Below the pieces are notes generated by a model. It was not told the DNA's origin. It worked only from the letters and a program-made list of their open reading frames with translations, and did not search any database. Both the position numbers and the translations under genes were made by a program. DNA of 25,840 nt, from the NCBI GenBank assembly GCA_003641405.1, contig QNAF01000004.1, positions 1 through 25,840 of the forward strand, given 5' to 3'. Numbering within the stretch: the first letter of the stretch is position 1; the number at the start of each line of letters is the position of its first letter. The stretch is from Candidatus Zixiibacteriota bacterium. Lineage in GTDB: Bacteria > Zixibacteria > MSB-5A5 > GN15 > FEB-12. Shown piece after piece: positions 15,264-23,060 of this stretch.

Positions 15264-16511
15264 TTAGTCCTTCATCGATGCGAGGAACTTGCGGTTGCTG
15301 GCCGTCTTTTTCATGCGGTCAATCAGGAACTCCATTGCCTCGATAGGATTCATCTCAGCTAAGAACTTGCGAAGAACCCAGGTCTTGGTAAGATCGTCTT
15401 TGCTGAGTAACAGCTCTTCCTTACGAGTTGACGAGCGATTGATGTCCATGGCCGGGAAAATACGGCGGTCGGATATGCGTCGATCCAGAACCAGTTCCAT
15501 GTTACCGGTGCCCTTAAACTCCTCGAAAATGACCTCGTCCATCCGTGAGCCGGTTTCGACCAGAGCGGTTGCAATAATACTCAGGGACCCCCCCTCTTCG
15601 ATATTACGAGCAGCACCGAAGAATCTCTTGGGCATGTGAAGGGCGTTGGAGTCCACACCGCCGGAAAGAATCTTGCCGGAGTGTGGTACTACGGAGTTGT
15701 GTGCCCTGGCCAGGCGCGTTATGGAGTCAAGCAGTATGACTACATCGAGTTTGTGTTCCGTCAACCGCTTGGCTTTCTCCAGAACCATCTTGGCAACCTG
15801 TACGTGGCGGGTGGCGGGTTCATCGAAAGTCGAGGAGATAACTTCACCATTCACTGAGCGGCGCATATCTGTGACTTCTTCCGGACGTTCATCGATGAGA
15901 AGCACCATCAACTTAACAGAAGGATGGTTGGTAGTGATGGCCTGAGCGATCTTCTGCATAATGATTGTTTTACCGGCTTTTGGCGGCGAAGTAATCAGCG
16001 CCCGCTGGCCCTTGCCAATGGGGCACATCAAGTCGATAATTCGCGTGGTCAACCCCTCGGCTCCGACTTCCAACTTGAAGGGATCATCCGGATACAATGG
16101 TGTCAGGTTGTCAAAGAGTGTCTTGTGCTTGGCAAAGTCCGGGTCATCGTAGTTGACTGCTTCGATCTTGAGGAGCGCGAAATAGCGTTCATTGTCCTTT
16201 GGAGGTCGTACCTGACCCGAAATAGTATCACCCGTCCTCAGATCAAACCGTTTGATCTGTGAAGGCGACACGTAGATGTCATCCTGGCCGGGAAGGTAGT
16301 TGTAATCCGCGGAACGAAGGAAGCCGTAGCCTTCGTCCATGATTTCCAATACACCTTCCGCGAAAATTATGGCATCGCCACCGGACTTGCTCTCCATGAC
16401 TTTATAGATCAGCTCGGATTTCCGCAACCCCGACACACCAGGGATATCCATTCCCTCTGCAATTTCGAGCAGTTCGGCTATTGTTTTCTGTTTGAGTTCT
16501 GAGATTTCCAT
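15264..16511 (-). CDS. rho: Transcription termination factor Rho
   Basis: Hexameric RNA-dependent ATPase/helicase that ends transcription at Rho-dependent sites. The N-terminal Rho_N helical domain (MEISELKQKTIAELLEIAE) is followed by the cold-shock RNA-binding domain (GVLEIMDEGYGFLR; DDIYVSPSQIKRF) and the RecA-type motor. The motor has Walker A SPPKAGKT, the LIDERPEEVTDM block, Walker B VVILLDS, the Q-loop segment SGGVDSNALHMPKRFFGAARN split around residue 300, and ILDRR-like LVLDRRISDRR. About 415 residues is the family norm. The ATG at 16511 matches the usual Rho start (M-x2-x-ELK) and has GGGA six bases upstream; an ATG at 16523 would add four residues. It is the last gene of the unit with rsfS, and its mRNA is closed by an intrinsic terminator. 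Confidence 0.97.
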   Translation of the reverse strand: MEISELKQKTIAELLEIAEGMDIPGVSGLRKSELIYKVMESKSGGDAIIFAEGVLEIMDEGYGFLRSADYNYLPGQDDIYVSPSQIKRFDLRTGDTISGQVRPPKDNERYFALLKIEAVNYDDPDFAKHKTLFDNLTPLYPDDPFKLEVGAEGLTTRIIDLMCPIGKGQRALITSPPKAGKTIIMQKIAQAITTNHPSVKLMVLLIDERPEEVTDMRRSVNGEVISSTFDEPATRHVQVAKMVLEKAKRLTEHKLDVVILLDSITRLARAHNSVVPHSGKILSGGVDSNALHMPKRFFGAARNIEEGGSLSIIATALVETGSRMDEVIFEEFKGTGNMELVLDRRISDRRIFPAMDINRSSTRKEELLLSKDDLTKTWVLRKFLAEMNPIEAMEFLIDRMKKTASNRKFLASMKD

Positions 16512-16561
16512 TGGTTTTCCCATATCTTTAGTTGGATTTCTTTTTCATCTTTGAGCAGTCA

Positions 16562-16921
16562 TTATTCTTCCGATAGTTCCTCAACCGGTGCGTCTCCCCA
16601 CAGTTTCTCCAACGCATAGAATTGCCGCGTCGATTCAAGGAACACGTGCACCACGACATCGATATAGTCCAGAAGTATCCAGTTGCCTTCTTTGACGCCT
16701 TCCCGGTGGTATGGCTTGTAACCGGCTTCTACCAGTCCGTCGTACACCGCACTGGCAATCGCCTTGACGTGAATATCAGCCCCACCTGACGCGACAACAA
16801 AATAGTCACAGATGGATGAGATTTCCTTGAGTTTGAGAATCCTGACATCAAAACCTCTCTTCTCAAGGGCCAGACGACCGGCCAGACGGGCAAGCGCAAG
16901 CGACGATTGTTTTTTCTTCAA
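16562..16921 (-). CDS. rsfS: Ribosomal silencing factor RsfS (YbeB/Iojap)
   Basis: A 119-residue protein that binds uL14 and blocks joining of ribosomal subunits when nutrients are short. The family blocks are clear: LKLKEISSICDYFVVASGGA, IHVKAIASAVYDGL, GNWILLDYIDVVVHVFL and RQFYALEKLWGDAP. The start is TTG at 16921, with only a weak GAGA-type ribosome site. It follows the LytR_C-domain gene by 10 bases and precedes rho by about 40-50. Pairing with a LytR_C or LCP-type gene upstream resembles the yqeK-rsfS-lytR arrangements seen in other phyla. Confidence 0.95.
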   Translation of the reverse strand: MKKKQSSLALARLAGRLALEKRGFDVRILKLKEISSICDYFVVASGGADIHVKAIASAVYDGLVEAGYKPYHREGVKEGNWILLDYIDVVVHVFLESTRQFYALEKLWGDAPVEELSEE

Positions 16922-16931
16922 ACTTCTATCT

Positions 16932-17462
16932 CTAATCTATTTGCTCTGATTTACTTTTCAGCAGACACTCCTCGGCATCGGTGCCGAGCACCAAAGTAGC
17001 AGCGATCTGTTTACTGTTGTGTTCCAGCGACTTGAATATGACTTCGTCCGGGTCAAGGCCAATCCTCTCGGCCAGTAAGCGACTGTCAGACAAATCCTCG
17101 AGACGCGATATCACGAACGTGTGGACGATTTCACTCCGGTCAAACTCTTCAGTCTCCACTACCTCCACTGCCATTTCGAGATCCGACCAGTCCTCTGTGT
17201 GCGACATGATCTGACCAACCAGCCTGTTATTCCCTGAGCCATTGACAATCTGAAGTCTCACAATTCTGTCTGGAGTGTCTACCGTACGTGAATAGCCAGT
17301 GTTGACCTTGATGACGAGTGAAGCCACGTAGACAGTAACCGCTACCAGGGACAGGACAATAACCGCATCGCAAGCCCGACGTAACATCACATATCGGGAC
17401 GACTTGGAAGGAGTTTTCGCAGGCGCAGGCACGCGCCTATTTGATCGATAGGCTCTGAACAT
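16932..17462 (-). CDS. LytR C-terminal-domain (LytR_C) membrane-anchored protein
   Basis: A 176-residue protein with a basic cytoplasmic N-terminus, one TM segment (about 33-51) and an extracytoplasmic LytR_C-like domain (about 67-163). The domain opens with VRLQIVNGSGNNRLVGQI, the usual V-x-NGTG-like start, and ends with the typical ATLVLGTDAEE strand. LytR_C domains occur at the end of LCP cell-wall ligases or alone behind a TM segment. Here the LCP catalytic domain is absent. The function of stand-alone forms is not established; a periplasmic binding role is an inference. It sits between a small exported protein and rsfS, in one transcription unit. The ATG at 17462 has no clear ribosome site. 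Confidence 0.75.
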   Translation of the reverse strand: MFRAYRSNRRVPAPAKTPSKSSRYVMLRRACDAVIVLSLVAVTVYVASLVIKVNTGYSRTVDTPDRIVRLQIVNGSGNNRLVGQIMSHTEDWSDLEMAVEVVETEEFDRSEIVHTFVISRLEDLSDSRLLAERIGLDPDEVIFKSLEHNSKQIAATLVLGTDAEECLLKSKSEQID

Positions 17463-17516
17463 ACAATTGAATTATTGGAGAAAAACGGTTGAAGCAGTGT
17501 CTGTACGGACTGATTA

Positions 17517-17996
17517 CTATTCCGACAGACGAGGATTGTGTGGATAGACGAAGCTCCTCCCTACAAACGGTGAATGGTACCCCATGCCCCGCTGAACACT
17601 GATAGACATCCTGAAGTTGTCTGATGGGTGGTAGTCCAGTTGAAAACCGGGTAACAGGTTGGCGTTGTGGCTGTCGTTGTTCCACAGCGCATTCGAGTTA
17701 TGAAGGACACCCAGTGAGAAACTGAGCGAGAGCTTGGGTGATAACTCGTAGAACATCGTCGAATGAAGCAGACCGGCTGATCCGGAAGTACTGCCGCCGG
17801 AGAAAAAGGAAACCGAGTAGCTGTGTGACCAGGATATGCGCGACATATCCAGAAGGGACCACGGCGAGGAAACAGGTTTCACTCCAATTCCGGAACTGGC
17901 TGTGGCCTGATTAATCGAAACCACATCCGCCTGCTGAGCAGAAACGTTGCCAGCCCACAGAAACACTACTACGATAACTATGATAGCTTTTCTCAT
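17517..17996 (-). CDS. Small exported protein of unknown function, beta-rich
   Basis: A 159-residue protein that I do not recognise as a named family. It has a signal peptide (MRKAIIVIVVVFLWAGNVSA, cleavage near residue 20). The body has alternating polar and aromatic residues (SRISWSHSYSVSF, KLSLSFSLGVLH, FRMSISVQRGMGY) that look like outer-membrane or secreted beta strands. No cysteine is seen after the signal peptide, so it is not an obvious lipoprotein. The ATG at 17996 has GGGAT nine bases upstream, and a good promoter lies just beyond. It heads the unit with the LytR_C protein, rsfS and rho, separated from the next gene by 54 bases. The ORF has ordinary codon use and good initiation signals, so it is probably a real gene. 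Confidence 0.7.
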   Translation of the reverse strand: MRKAIIVIVVVFLWAGNVSAQQADVVSINQATASSGIGVKPVSSPWSLLDMSRISWSHSYSVSFFSGGSTSGSAGLLHSTMFYELSPKLSLSFSLGVLHNSNALWNNDSHNANLLPGFQLDYHPSDNFRMSISVQRGMGYHSPFVGRSFVYPHNPRLSE

Positions 17997-18020
17997 TTGT
18001 CTATCCCAAACTCCGGCTTT

Positions 18021-18049
18021 AATTTAGGCCGTCCCTAAGCATCCGTCAA
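18021..18049 (-). promoter_or_regulatory. Sigma70-type promoter of the exported-protein/LytR_C/rsfS/rho unit
   Basis: On the minus strand: TTGACG (18049-18044, 5 of 6), 17 bases, TAAATT (18026-18021, 4 of 6). Transcription would begin near 18014, about 18 bases before the ATG at 17996. Confidence 0.55.
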
Positions 18050-18141
18050 CCAAAAAAGGCGTTGCCATATCACTGTATCGGCTTCAATCAACGTGTCCAT
18101 ACACCTTAAACGTGAAAGGACCACTTCGGTTTGGACAAAAC

Positions 18142-18885
18142 TTATTTTACTCGGTCAGCAAACTTCTTCTCCAGGAATTTCAACTGTTCGGCAGAGTTTA
18201 TCCCGCGTACTTCATCCGGATCTGCCGCGATGACCACTGAGGTTCGCAAGTCCTTGTCGTGCAATATCTTAATTGCATCGGTTAGGTAGAATTCCTGCTG
18301 TGCGTTGTCGCTGCCGACTTGTTCAATGGCCTCGAAAAGCAATCTGTTGTCAAAGCAGAACGTACCCGTATTTATTTCAGCAATACTGAGTGTTTCTTCG
18401 TCCGCGTCTTTGTGTTCAACAATAGCCTTCAGAATGTCGCTGTCGCCATCACGAACGATCCGGCCATATCCTTTGGGATCACCGAAAATCGCTGACAAAC
18501 AAGTAGCCGCAGCTCCGGTTGACTCGTGTACTTCAAACAGCCGTTCGATGGAGCCCCTGGAGAGAAATGGCACATCACCGGCCGCAACAAGCGTTGTGCC
18601 ATCGAAATCTGCCATTACATCAGCAGCCATCTTCACGGCGTGCGCTGTTCCAAGCTGCTCCTTCTGCCAGGCGAATTTTGCAGGATAATCGGCCAGTTCC
18701 TGCTGCACCATCTCCCCTTTGTGCCCGATCACAACCACCAACCTGTCAATGTCCAGAAAGGTCAACGTATCAAGGAGCACTTTGATTATTGAGCGACCGC
18801 AGATGGTGTGGAGCACTTTAGGCAGGTCGGATTTCATCCGCTTGCCCTGACCGGCAGCTAAGACAATTGCAGCTCTTTTAGACAA
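18142..18885 (-). CDS. GlmU-type UDP-GlcNAc pyrophosphorylase domain (no acetyltransferase domain)
   Basis: A nucleotidyltransferase most like the N-terminal half of GlmU, which joins UTP and GlcNAc-1-phosphate to form UDP-GlcNAc. The start KRAAIVLAAGQGKRMKSDLP has the sugar-nucleotide signature GxGxxM-x4-PK. The motifs QLGTAHAV, VAAGDVPFL, GYGRIVRD, EINTGTF and EFYLTDAI all match GlmU. The protein ends at about 247 residues, where a bifunctional GlmU would continue for about 200 more with left-handed beta-helix repeats, so the acetyltransferase is missing or is supplied by another gene. The start is probably TTG at 18885 (AGGGG upstream, canonical N-terminus); a TTG at 18933 is possible. It follows panD in the same unit. 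Another sugar-1-phosphate as substrate cannot be excluded. Confidence 0.82.
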   Translation of the reverse strand: MSKRAAIVLAAGQGKRMKSDLPKVLHTICGRSIIKVLLDTLTFLDIDRLVVVIGHKGEMVQQELADYPAKFAWQKEQLGTAHAVKMAADVMADFDGTTLVAAGDVPFLSRGSIERLFEVHESTGAAATCLSAIFGDPKGYGRIVRDGDSDILKAIVEHKDADEETLSIAEINTGTFCFDNRLLFEAIEQVGSDNAQQEFYLTDAIKILHDKDLRTSVVIAADPDEVRGINSAEQLKFLEKKFADRVK

Positions 18886-18941
18886 TGATTTAACCCCTGA
18901 AGTTGAAGTTTCCGATAAACCGTCAGGCAGCAACCAACAGC

Positions 18942-19295
18942 TTAGTTGCCAACCGGTTTGTTATTCTTATCGACATGCACAACGGCAGGCTTGAAATCCG
19001 GCCCCTGGTCCTTTTCAATCAAACCATAAGCAATGATAATAATCAGGTCGCCTATATGACCTTTTCGAGCAGCGGCACCATTGAGCATAATGGTCCCACT
19101 TCCAGCCTCACCCTTGATGACGTACGTCTCAAAGCGTTCACCGTTATTGATATTGACCACCATGATCTTCTCGTACTCGACAAGATCGGCAAGCTTCATC
19201 AGGTCCTCGTCGATAGTCAGCGAACCAACATAGTCAAGGTTGGCATCAGTCACCGTGGCTCGGTGGATCTTTGATTTGCAGATACTTATCAACAT
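18942..19295 (-). CDS. panD: Aspartate 1-decarboxylase PanD (pyruvoyl enzyme)
   Basis: Makes beta-alanine from aspartate for pantothenate synthesis. The 117-residue proenzyme cleaves itself between G24 and S25 (DYVGSLTID) to create the pyruvoyl group; both residues are present. Other conserved parts are KSKIHRATVT at the N-terminus, NGERFETYVI and IMLNGAAARKGHIGD. The ATG at 19295 has a GAGAG-type ribosome site about ten bases upstream and an extended -10 promoter further up. PanC, which uses the product, is encoded 2.9 kb away on the same strand, with an outer-membrane protein gene in between. PanB and PanE are not in the window. Confidence 0.96.
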   Translation of the reverse strand: MLISICKSKIHRATVTDANLDYVGSLTIDEDLMKLADLVEYEKIMVVNINNGERFETYVIKGEAGSGTIMLNGAAARKGHIGDLIIIIAYGLIEKDQGPDFKPAVVHVDKNNKPVGN

Positions 19296-19329
19296 AGCTT
19301 CACACTCTCTGGCTCAGCCAAAGGCGAAC

Positions 19330-19346
19330 CGAATATAGCATATTCG
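19330..19346. promoter_or_regulatory. Palindrome over the panD -10 (possible operator)
   Basis: CGAATAT-AGC-ATATTCG is a perfect 7-bp inverted repeat with a three-base centre that covers the predicted panD -10 hexamer. A repressor bound here would block polymerase. It could also be chance in an AT-rich promoter. Confidence 0.35.
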
Positions 19347-19359
19347 CTGGATTACGCAA
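19332..19359 (-). promoter_or_regulatory. Extended -10 promoter of panD
   Basis: On the minus strand: TTGCGT (19359-19354), 16 bases, TATATT (19337-19332) preceded by the extended TGC. Transcription would begin about 30 bases before the panD ATG. Confidence 0.55.
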
Positions 19360-19464
19360 GGCCACAATATTACAATGCGACCGCCCAAAGATAGCGGTCC
19401 ACAGGGCTTGAGCTCAACGCTGTAACTCTGGGCATAGCAGTGCTTTCCCAAAAAAAACCTATTC

Positions 19465-21975
19465 TCAGACATTCAGCCAGTAGCTGGCCTTTATGAGGAA
19501 CACATTCTCGGCCCCGGCAGAGAACCAGCGACTAAAGTCGCGGTTGAACTTGAGATCATTGCAGGATGGATCATACTCAGGTCGCGATCGTGTCCACACC
19601 AGATAGAGAGTGCTGCCTGGATTGTACTCCCAGCGTAGCAGGGCAGTAGAATTCAGCGCCGACCAATTGTAGTCTGCTTCGGGAAAAGGTGCTGGCGAAC
19701 TTCTGTGGGTCCATACGTCGCCGTAACTAGTGCCTCCCAAGTACTCGCGATGCCTGTGGTGATCGATGCCCGCCATCAACCCCCTTGCTGATAATTGGAA
19801 TGATAGATCGCGATTGAACATGATGCTCGCCGATGCCGTGAGATGAAAGATGTCCTGGTCCCTATCGGCGAACAGAACATAGATGTTGCCTGCATCATCG
19901 TCGGGATTGTCTATCCAGGCGAGTTGCGCTGGGTCGTGTGTGTAATCGCCGTGCACCCAGAACTCCATATTACTTGCCGGACGGTAGCGGAACAGGAGTT
20001 GGGCTCCCCACCAGGGGTGGCCACGACTGTCACCGTAATTGAAATCCCCTTCGACCGAAAACTTTCGACGCTCATCAGTGTCATACCAGACCCAGACATT
20101 CCACTCAGAGGGCCTCTCCCAGAGACCGTAACCTCGGGTTTCATCATCACTGTATTTGGCGAAGTTGCGGGCGAATCCGAATCCGCCCATTGAGTTATCA
20201 AGGAACTCCGTCGTATTGCTAAAGTTCCAGTTCTTGTTGATGTTGTCTCCGTCGTAGTTCCACGCCCCGCTCATATTGAAGTTGTTCCAACTTCGGCGGA
20301 TAATCCACCAGTCGTCCCGGGTCTCGTAGTGCATCCATAGCCAGCCGGACCGCCAGTTATTACGCGTGGTATAGCCCAGATCATTGATTTGTAGATAGCG
20401 ATCCTTGATTACCGCTCCAATCGCCATGTGGAAATGTTCACCGGCTACCTTCTCAATCGTAGCATCTGTAGCAAAACCGATGTCCTCGCTATCAACACGG
20501 CTGAATACTGACTGGCCTCGAAAACACCAGACACCACCGTTTGTGAACAGACGCCAATCGGCAGCCCCCGTGACGGCGGGATGTTCTGTATCTCGACTGG
20601 CTACAGTCAGGATACCACCGATATTGGAATGCTCGAACAGGTCTTGCTTGACGCGCACGACTGAGTACCCGGCCATCGGTTCTACGATGCCTTCGCGATG
20701 CACAGTATCACAAGCGACAATGTTGCCAAGGGAATCCGTCTCGATATTGGTACGCGCGGCATAGCTGGCTTTTTCCTCATCCGTTACCGCACCAAGGATG
20801 GCGATAGAAGTGCCGCTCCCAAGCTTTCCAGTTATCTTTGCAGCTCCGAGAATCGTGGTGGCTTTGGGGTAGTCAATGCTATACATGTAGTCAGGATCGT
20901 AGTGGTAATAGCCCGGGTATTGAATGTACGCGTTCGGTCGTCGGCCGATTCTGCGTGAGTAGAACATGCTATATTCAGCCTGGAATAGTTCGGCCCCCTC
21001 AAGAAAGAACGGGCGCCTCTCTTCAAAGCGGGTTTCAAAAGTCGATAGGTTCAGGACAGGACGATCCAATTCAACTTGCCCGAAATCAGGGTTGATAGTC
21101 ACATCTACCACCAGGTTGGAAGTCAGAGCATACTTGAGATCGAAACCCACGTTTCCCAGAAAGTCCTTGCCGTTCGGATTACCGGGCCGTTTCGGTTCAG
21201 TTTCGAAACTGGAGACAGCGTAAGGCAGCAACTCAATATGGCTGCCCGGACTGATCCCGCGCAAGCCTGTCAGATGACCGAAATTCGAGACAAACCCGCC
21301 CTCGGCGATTGGCGTAAAAGACCATCGGAAGCTCTCATCCTTGCGGCTGATTGCGCGGGCAAAATCGCAGCCCCACACATGGTTTTCCTTCTCGGCGAAC
21401 CGAAGGCAATAAAATGGTATACGAATCTCGACGGACCAGCCCCAGGGCTGCATTCGTACTGCGCTTTCCCAGACACCATCCCAGGCGTAGTCGTTGTGAT
21501 TCTCATTATAGAGCCGTGCATCCAACTGCACTCCGGCAGCATTGACATAGAAATCGTATCCGGTCTGATGGTCGTGATAGGGGTCAAGCCGGACAGCAAT
21601 CAGATCGGATTCGGAATGCCGATCCCTTCTGACGAGCTGGCCAGCAATCTTCTCGGGCTCGGAGTCATAACACCAGAAAGCAAAGTAGATTGCCGCCTCA
21701 TCATATGCGACAGCCACGAGTGTCGATTCTGTGGCAGGCTCTCCCTCATCCGGTCGGTATTGCCGAAAATCGCCAGCAAAATCCATCTGTGGATGACTCC
21801 AGATTGAATCGCTGAGATCGCCGTCAATTGTGGGCGGCTCAGAGTTTATGAGCGTCGCACGTACCTCGGGAGGGACACGCTCAACTGACGCGGAGTCGCT
21901 GGCCAATACTGCCCCTCCATAAACAAACATGATTATGAATAGAACCACCGGAACAACACCATACCGTTCTCTCAC
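19465..21975 (-). CDS. Exported CBM9-like/DUF5916 outer-membrane protein
   Basis: An 836-residue exported protein. After a signal peptide (1-25) comes a CBM9-like beta-sandwich (about 45-230) opening with PPTIDGDLSDSIW, the usual start of this domain, with the segments VAVAYDEAAIYFAFWCYD and GWSVEIRIPF. From about 260 onward it matches the DUF5916 layout (NPDFGQVELDRPVLNLSTFE and RRPFFLEGAELF). The long C-terminal part has alternating aromatic strands and ends LIKASYWLNV, which suggests an outer-membrane beta-barrel. Such proteins are common in Bacteroidetes-related and candidate phyla; binding or transport of carbohydrate is assumed, not proven. The start is GTG at 21975 with a perfect AGGAGG six bases upstream. 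The gene stands alone between panC and panD; a run of eight T follows its stop without a good stem. Confidence 0.85.
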   Translation of the reverse strand: MRERYGVVPVVLFIIMFVYGGAVLASDSASVERVPPEVRATLINSEPPTIDGDLSDSIWSHPQMDFAGDFRQYRPDEGEPATESTLVAVAYDEAAIYFAFWCYDSEPEKIAGQLVRRDRHSESDLIAVRLDPYHDHQTGYDFYVNAAGVQLDARLYNENHNDYAWDGVWESAVRMQPWGWSVEIRIPFYCLRFAEKENHVWGCDFARAISRKDESFRWSFTPIAEGGFVSNFGHLTGLRGISPGSHIELLPYAVSSFETEPKRPGNPNGKDFLGNVGFDLKYALTSNLVVDVTINPDFGQVELDRPVLNLSTFETRFEERRPFFLEGAELFQAEYSMFYSRRIGRRPNAYIQYPGYYHYDPDYMYSIDYPKATTILGAAKITGKLGSGTSIAILGAVTDEEKASYAARTNIETDSLGNIVACDTVHREGIVEPMAGYSVVRVKQDLFEHSNIGGILTVASRDTEHPAVTGAADWRLFTNGGVWCFRGQSVFSRVDSEDIGFATDATIEKVAGEHFHMAIGAVIKDRYLQINDLGYTTRNNWRSGWLWMHYETRDDWWIIRRSWNNFNMSGAWNYDGDNINKNWNFSNTTEFLDNSMGGFGFARNFAKYSDDETRGYGLWERPSEWNVWVWYDTDERRKFSVEGDFNYGDSRGHPWWGAQLLFRYRPASNMEFWVHGDYTHDPAQLAWIDNPDDDAGNIYVLFADRDQDIFHLTASASIMFNRDLSFQLSARGLMAGIDHHRHREYLGGTSYGDVWTHRSSPAPFPEADYNWSALNSTALLRWEYNPGSTLYLVWTRSRPEYDPSCNDLKFNRDFSRWFSAGAENVFLIKASYWLNV

Positions 21976-22098
21976 AACACTCCTCCTGTCCTATTGGGAG
22001 CCAAGCCAACTGGTCCGAATGCACGCCTAAAAGCCGGTTTCTAAGGACATACGTCGAGAATCACACAAAAGTTGCGGAAGAATGGAGAAGAAAGGTGA

Positions 22099-22128
22099 GT
22101 AGGTCAGGTTGCTTGCAACCTGACCTAC
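22099..22128. repeat. REP-like perfect palindrome downstream of panC
   Basis: A 14-bp perfect stem (GTAGGTCAGGTTGC and its complement) around two central T. It lies 20 bases beyond the panC stop in the gap before the DUF5916 gene. There is no long T-run on either side, so it looks more like a REP-type intergenic palindrome than a classic terminator, though it could also protect or end the panC mRNA. Confidence 0.7.
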
Positions 22129-22148
22129 AAATCTGAACGTGTTGTGTC

Positions 22149-23009
22149 CTACAGCAACTTCATGTTGTCAATCAGGCGGACGCCGCGAACATGAACGGCC
22201 AGAGAACAGCTTGTCCCCTTCGAGATAGTCTTGACTGGCTTGAGGGTATCGAACTCAGTAAACGCAATGTAGTCGACTTTGGCCATCCTGCAGGTTGCTT
22301 TGATGACCGCGCGCATTTCACTCCCGATGACCTTTGTGTCGGTGACTCCGGCTTTGACCATCTCTTTAGCCGTGCTAAGGGCATAGTAGAGACAGACCGC
22401 CTCCCATCGTTCGATATCACCCAAATAGGCGTTGCGTGAAGACATGGCAAGTCCATCCTTCTCTCGCACCGTCGATGCGACAATGAACTTGATTGGGTAG
22501 CCCAAATCCCGTGTCATCTGCCTCAGTACAACCGCCTGCTGGAAATCTTTCATACCAAACACTACTGCGTCAGGGCGTGTGATGTTGAACAGCTTTGCAA
22601 CAACTGTGGTCACGCCGCGGAAATGAGTCGGACGTTTGGCCCCCTCCAGCGTCTTGGTAAGTTTCTCGACCGTTACCCAGGACTGGAAATCATCAGCGTA
22701 GATATCTTCACCCCTGGGGATGAAGACCACAGCATCGGCTGCTGCCTTGCCGAGGACTTCGGTAATTTTCTTGATATCACCCTTCTCGTCGCGCGGGTAG
22801 CGCTTGATATCCTCGCGCGGCCCGAACTGAGCCGGGTTCACGAAAATGGTCGTGATAACTACATCGGCAGTTTTCTTGGCCCTGCGGATCAGAGACAGGT
22901 GACCTTCGTGCAAATAGCCCATAGTCGGCACAAGAGCGATAGTCTTACCCTTCGCAACGATTTCTCGTGCGACAGCCTGCATCTTTTTGATTGAGCGGAT
23001 AGTTTGCAT
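22149..23009 (-). CDS. panC: Pantothenate synthetase PanC
   Basis: Joins pantoate and beta-alanine with ATP to make pantothenate, the last step before coenzyme A synthesis. It belongs to the HIGH-type nucleotidyltransferase fold. The signature PTMGYLHEGHLSLIRRA (28-44) holds the HxGH motif. TTIFVNPAQFGPREDIKRYP, VVFGMKDFQQ and the KMSKS-like AMSSRNAYL follow. At 286 residues it has normal length. The ATG at 23009 has only a weak ribosome site. It lies 51 bases after a multi-pass membrane protein gene and may share its transcript. PanD is encoded downstream but in a separate unit. Confidence 0.96.
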   Translation of the reverse strand: MQTIRSIKKMQAVAREIVAKGKTIALVPTMGYLHEGHLSLIRRAKKTADVVITTIFVNPAQFGPREDIKRYPRDEKGDIKKITEVLGKAAADAVVFIPRGEDIYADDFQSWVTVEKLTKTLEGAKRPTHFRGVTTVVAKLFNITRPDAVVFGMKDFQQAVVLRQMTRDLGYPIKFIVASTVREKDGLAMSSRNAYLGDIERWEAVCLYYALSTAKEMVKAGVTDTKVIGSEMRAVIKATCRMAKVDYIAFTEFDTLKPVKTISKGTSCSLAVHVRGVRLIDNMKLL

Positions 23010-23060
23010 GTGACTACTTGCTGATTAACCGGTCAGAGAATTAATGTATGGTCAGCATCA

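Noticed and set aside
18051..18066. GGCAACGCC followed by six T on the minus strand as a terminator of the GlmU-type gene
   Set aside because: The stem would be only 3 bp, too short to be supported.
19378..19400. GACCGC/GCGGTC inverted repeat downstream of the DUF5916 gene
   Set aside because: A 6-bp stem with a nine-base loop and no T-run on either strand; probably chance. The run of eight T just after the stop has no stem in front of it.
21076..21807. Open plus-strand frame of 243 codons
   Set aside because: It lies wholly opposite the DUF5916 gene, whose signal peptide, CBM9 motif and ribosome site are convincing. The plus-strand product has no recognisable domain and an amino-acid make-up typical of an antisense frame.
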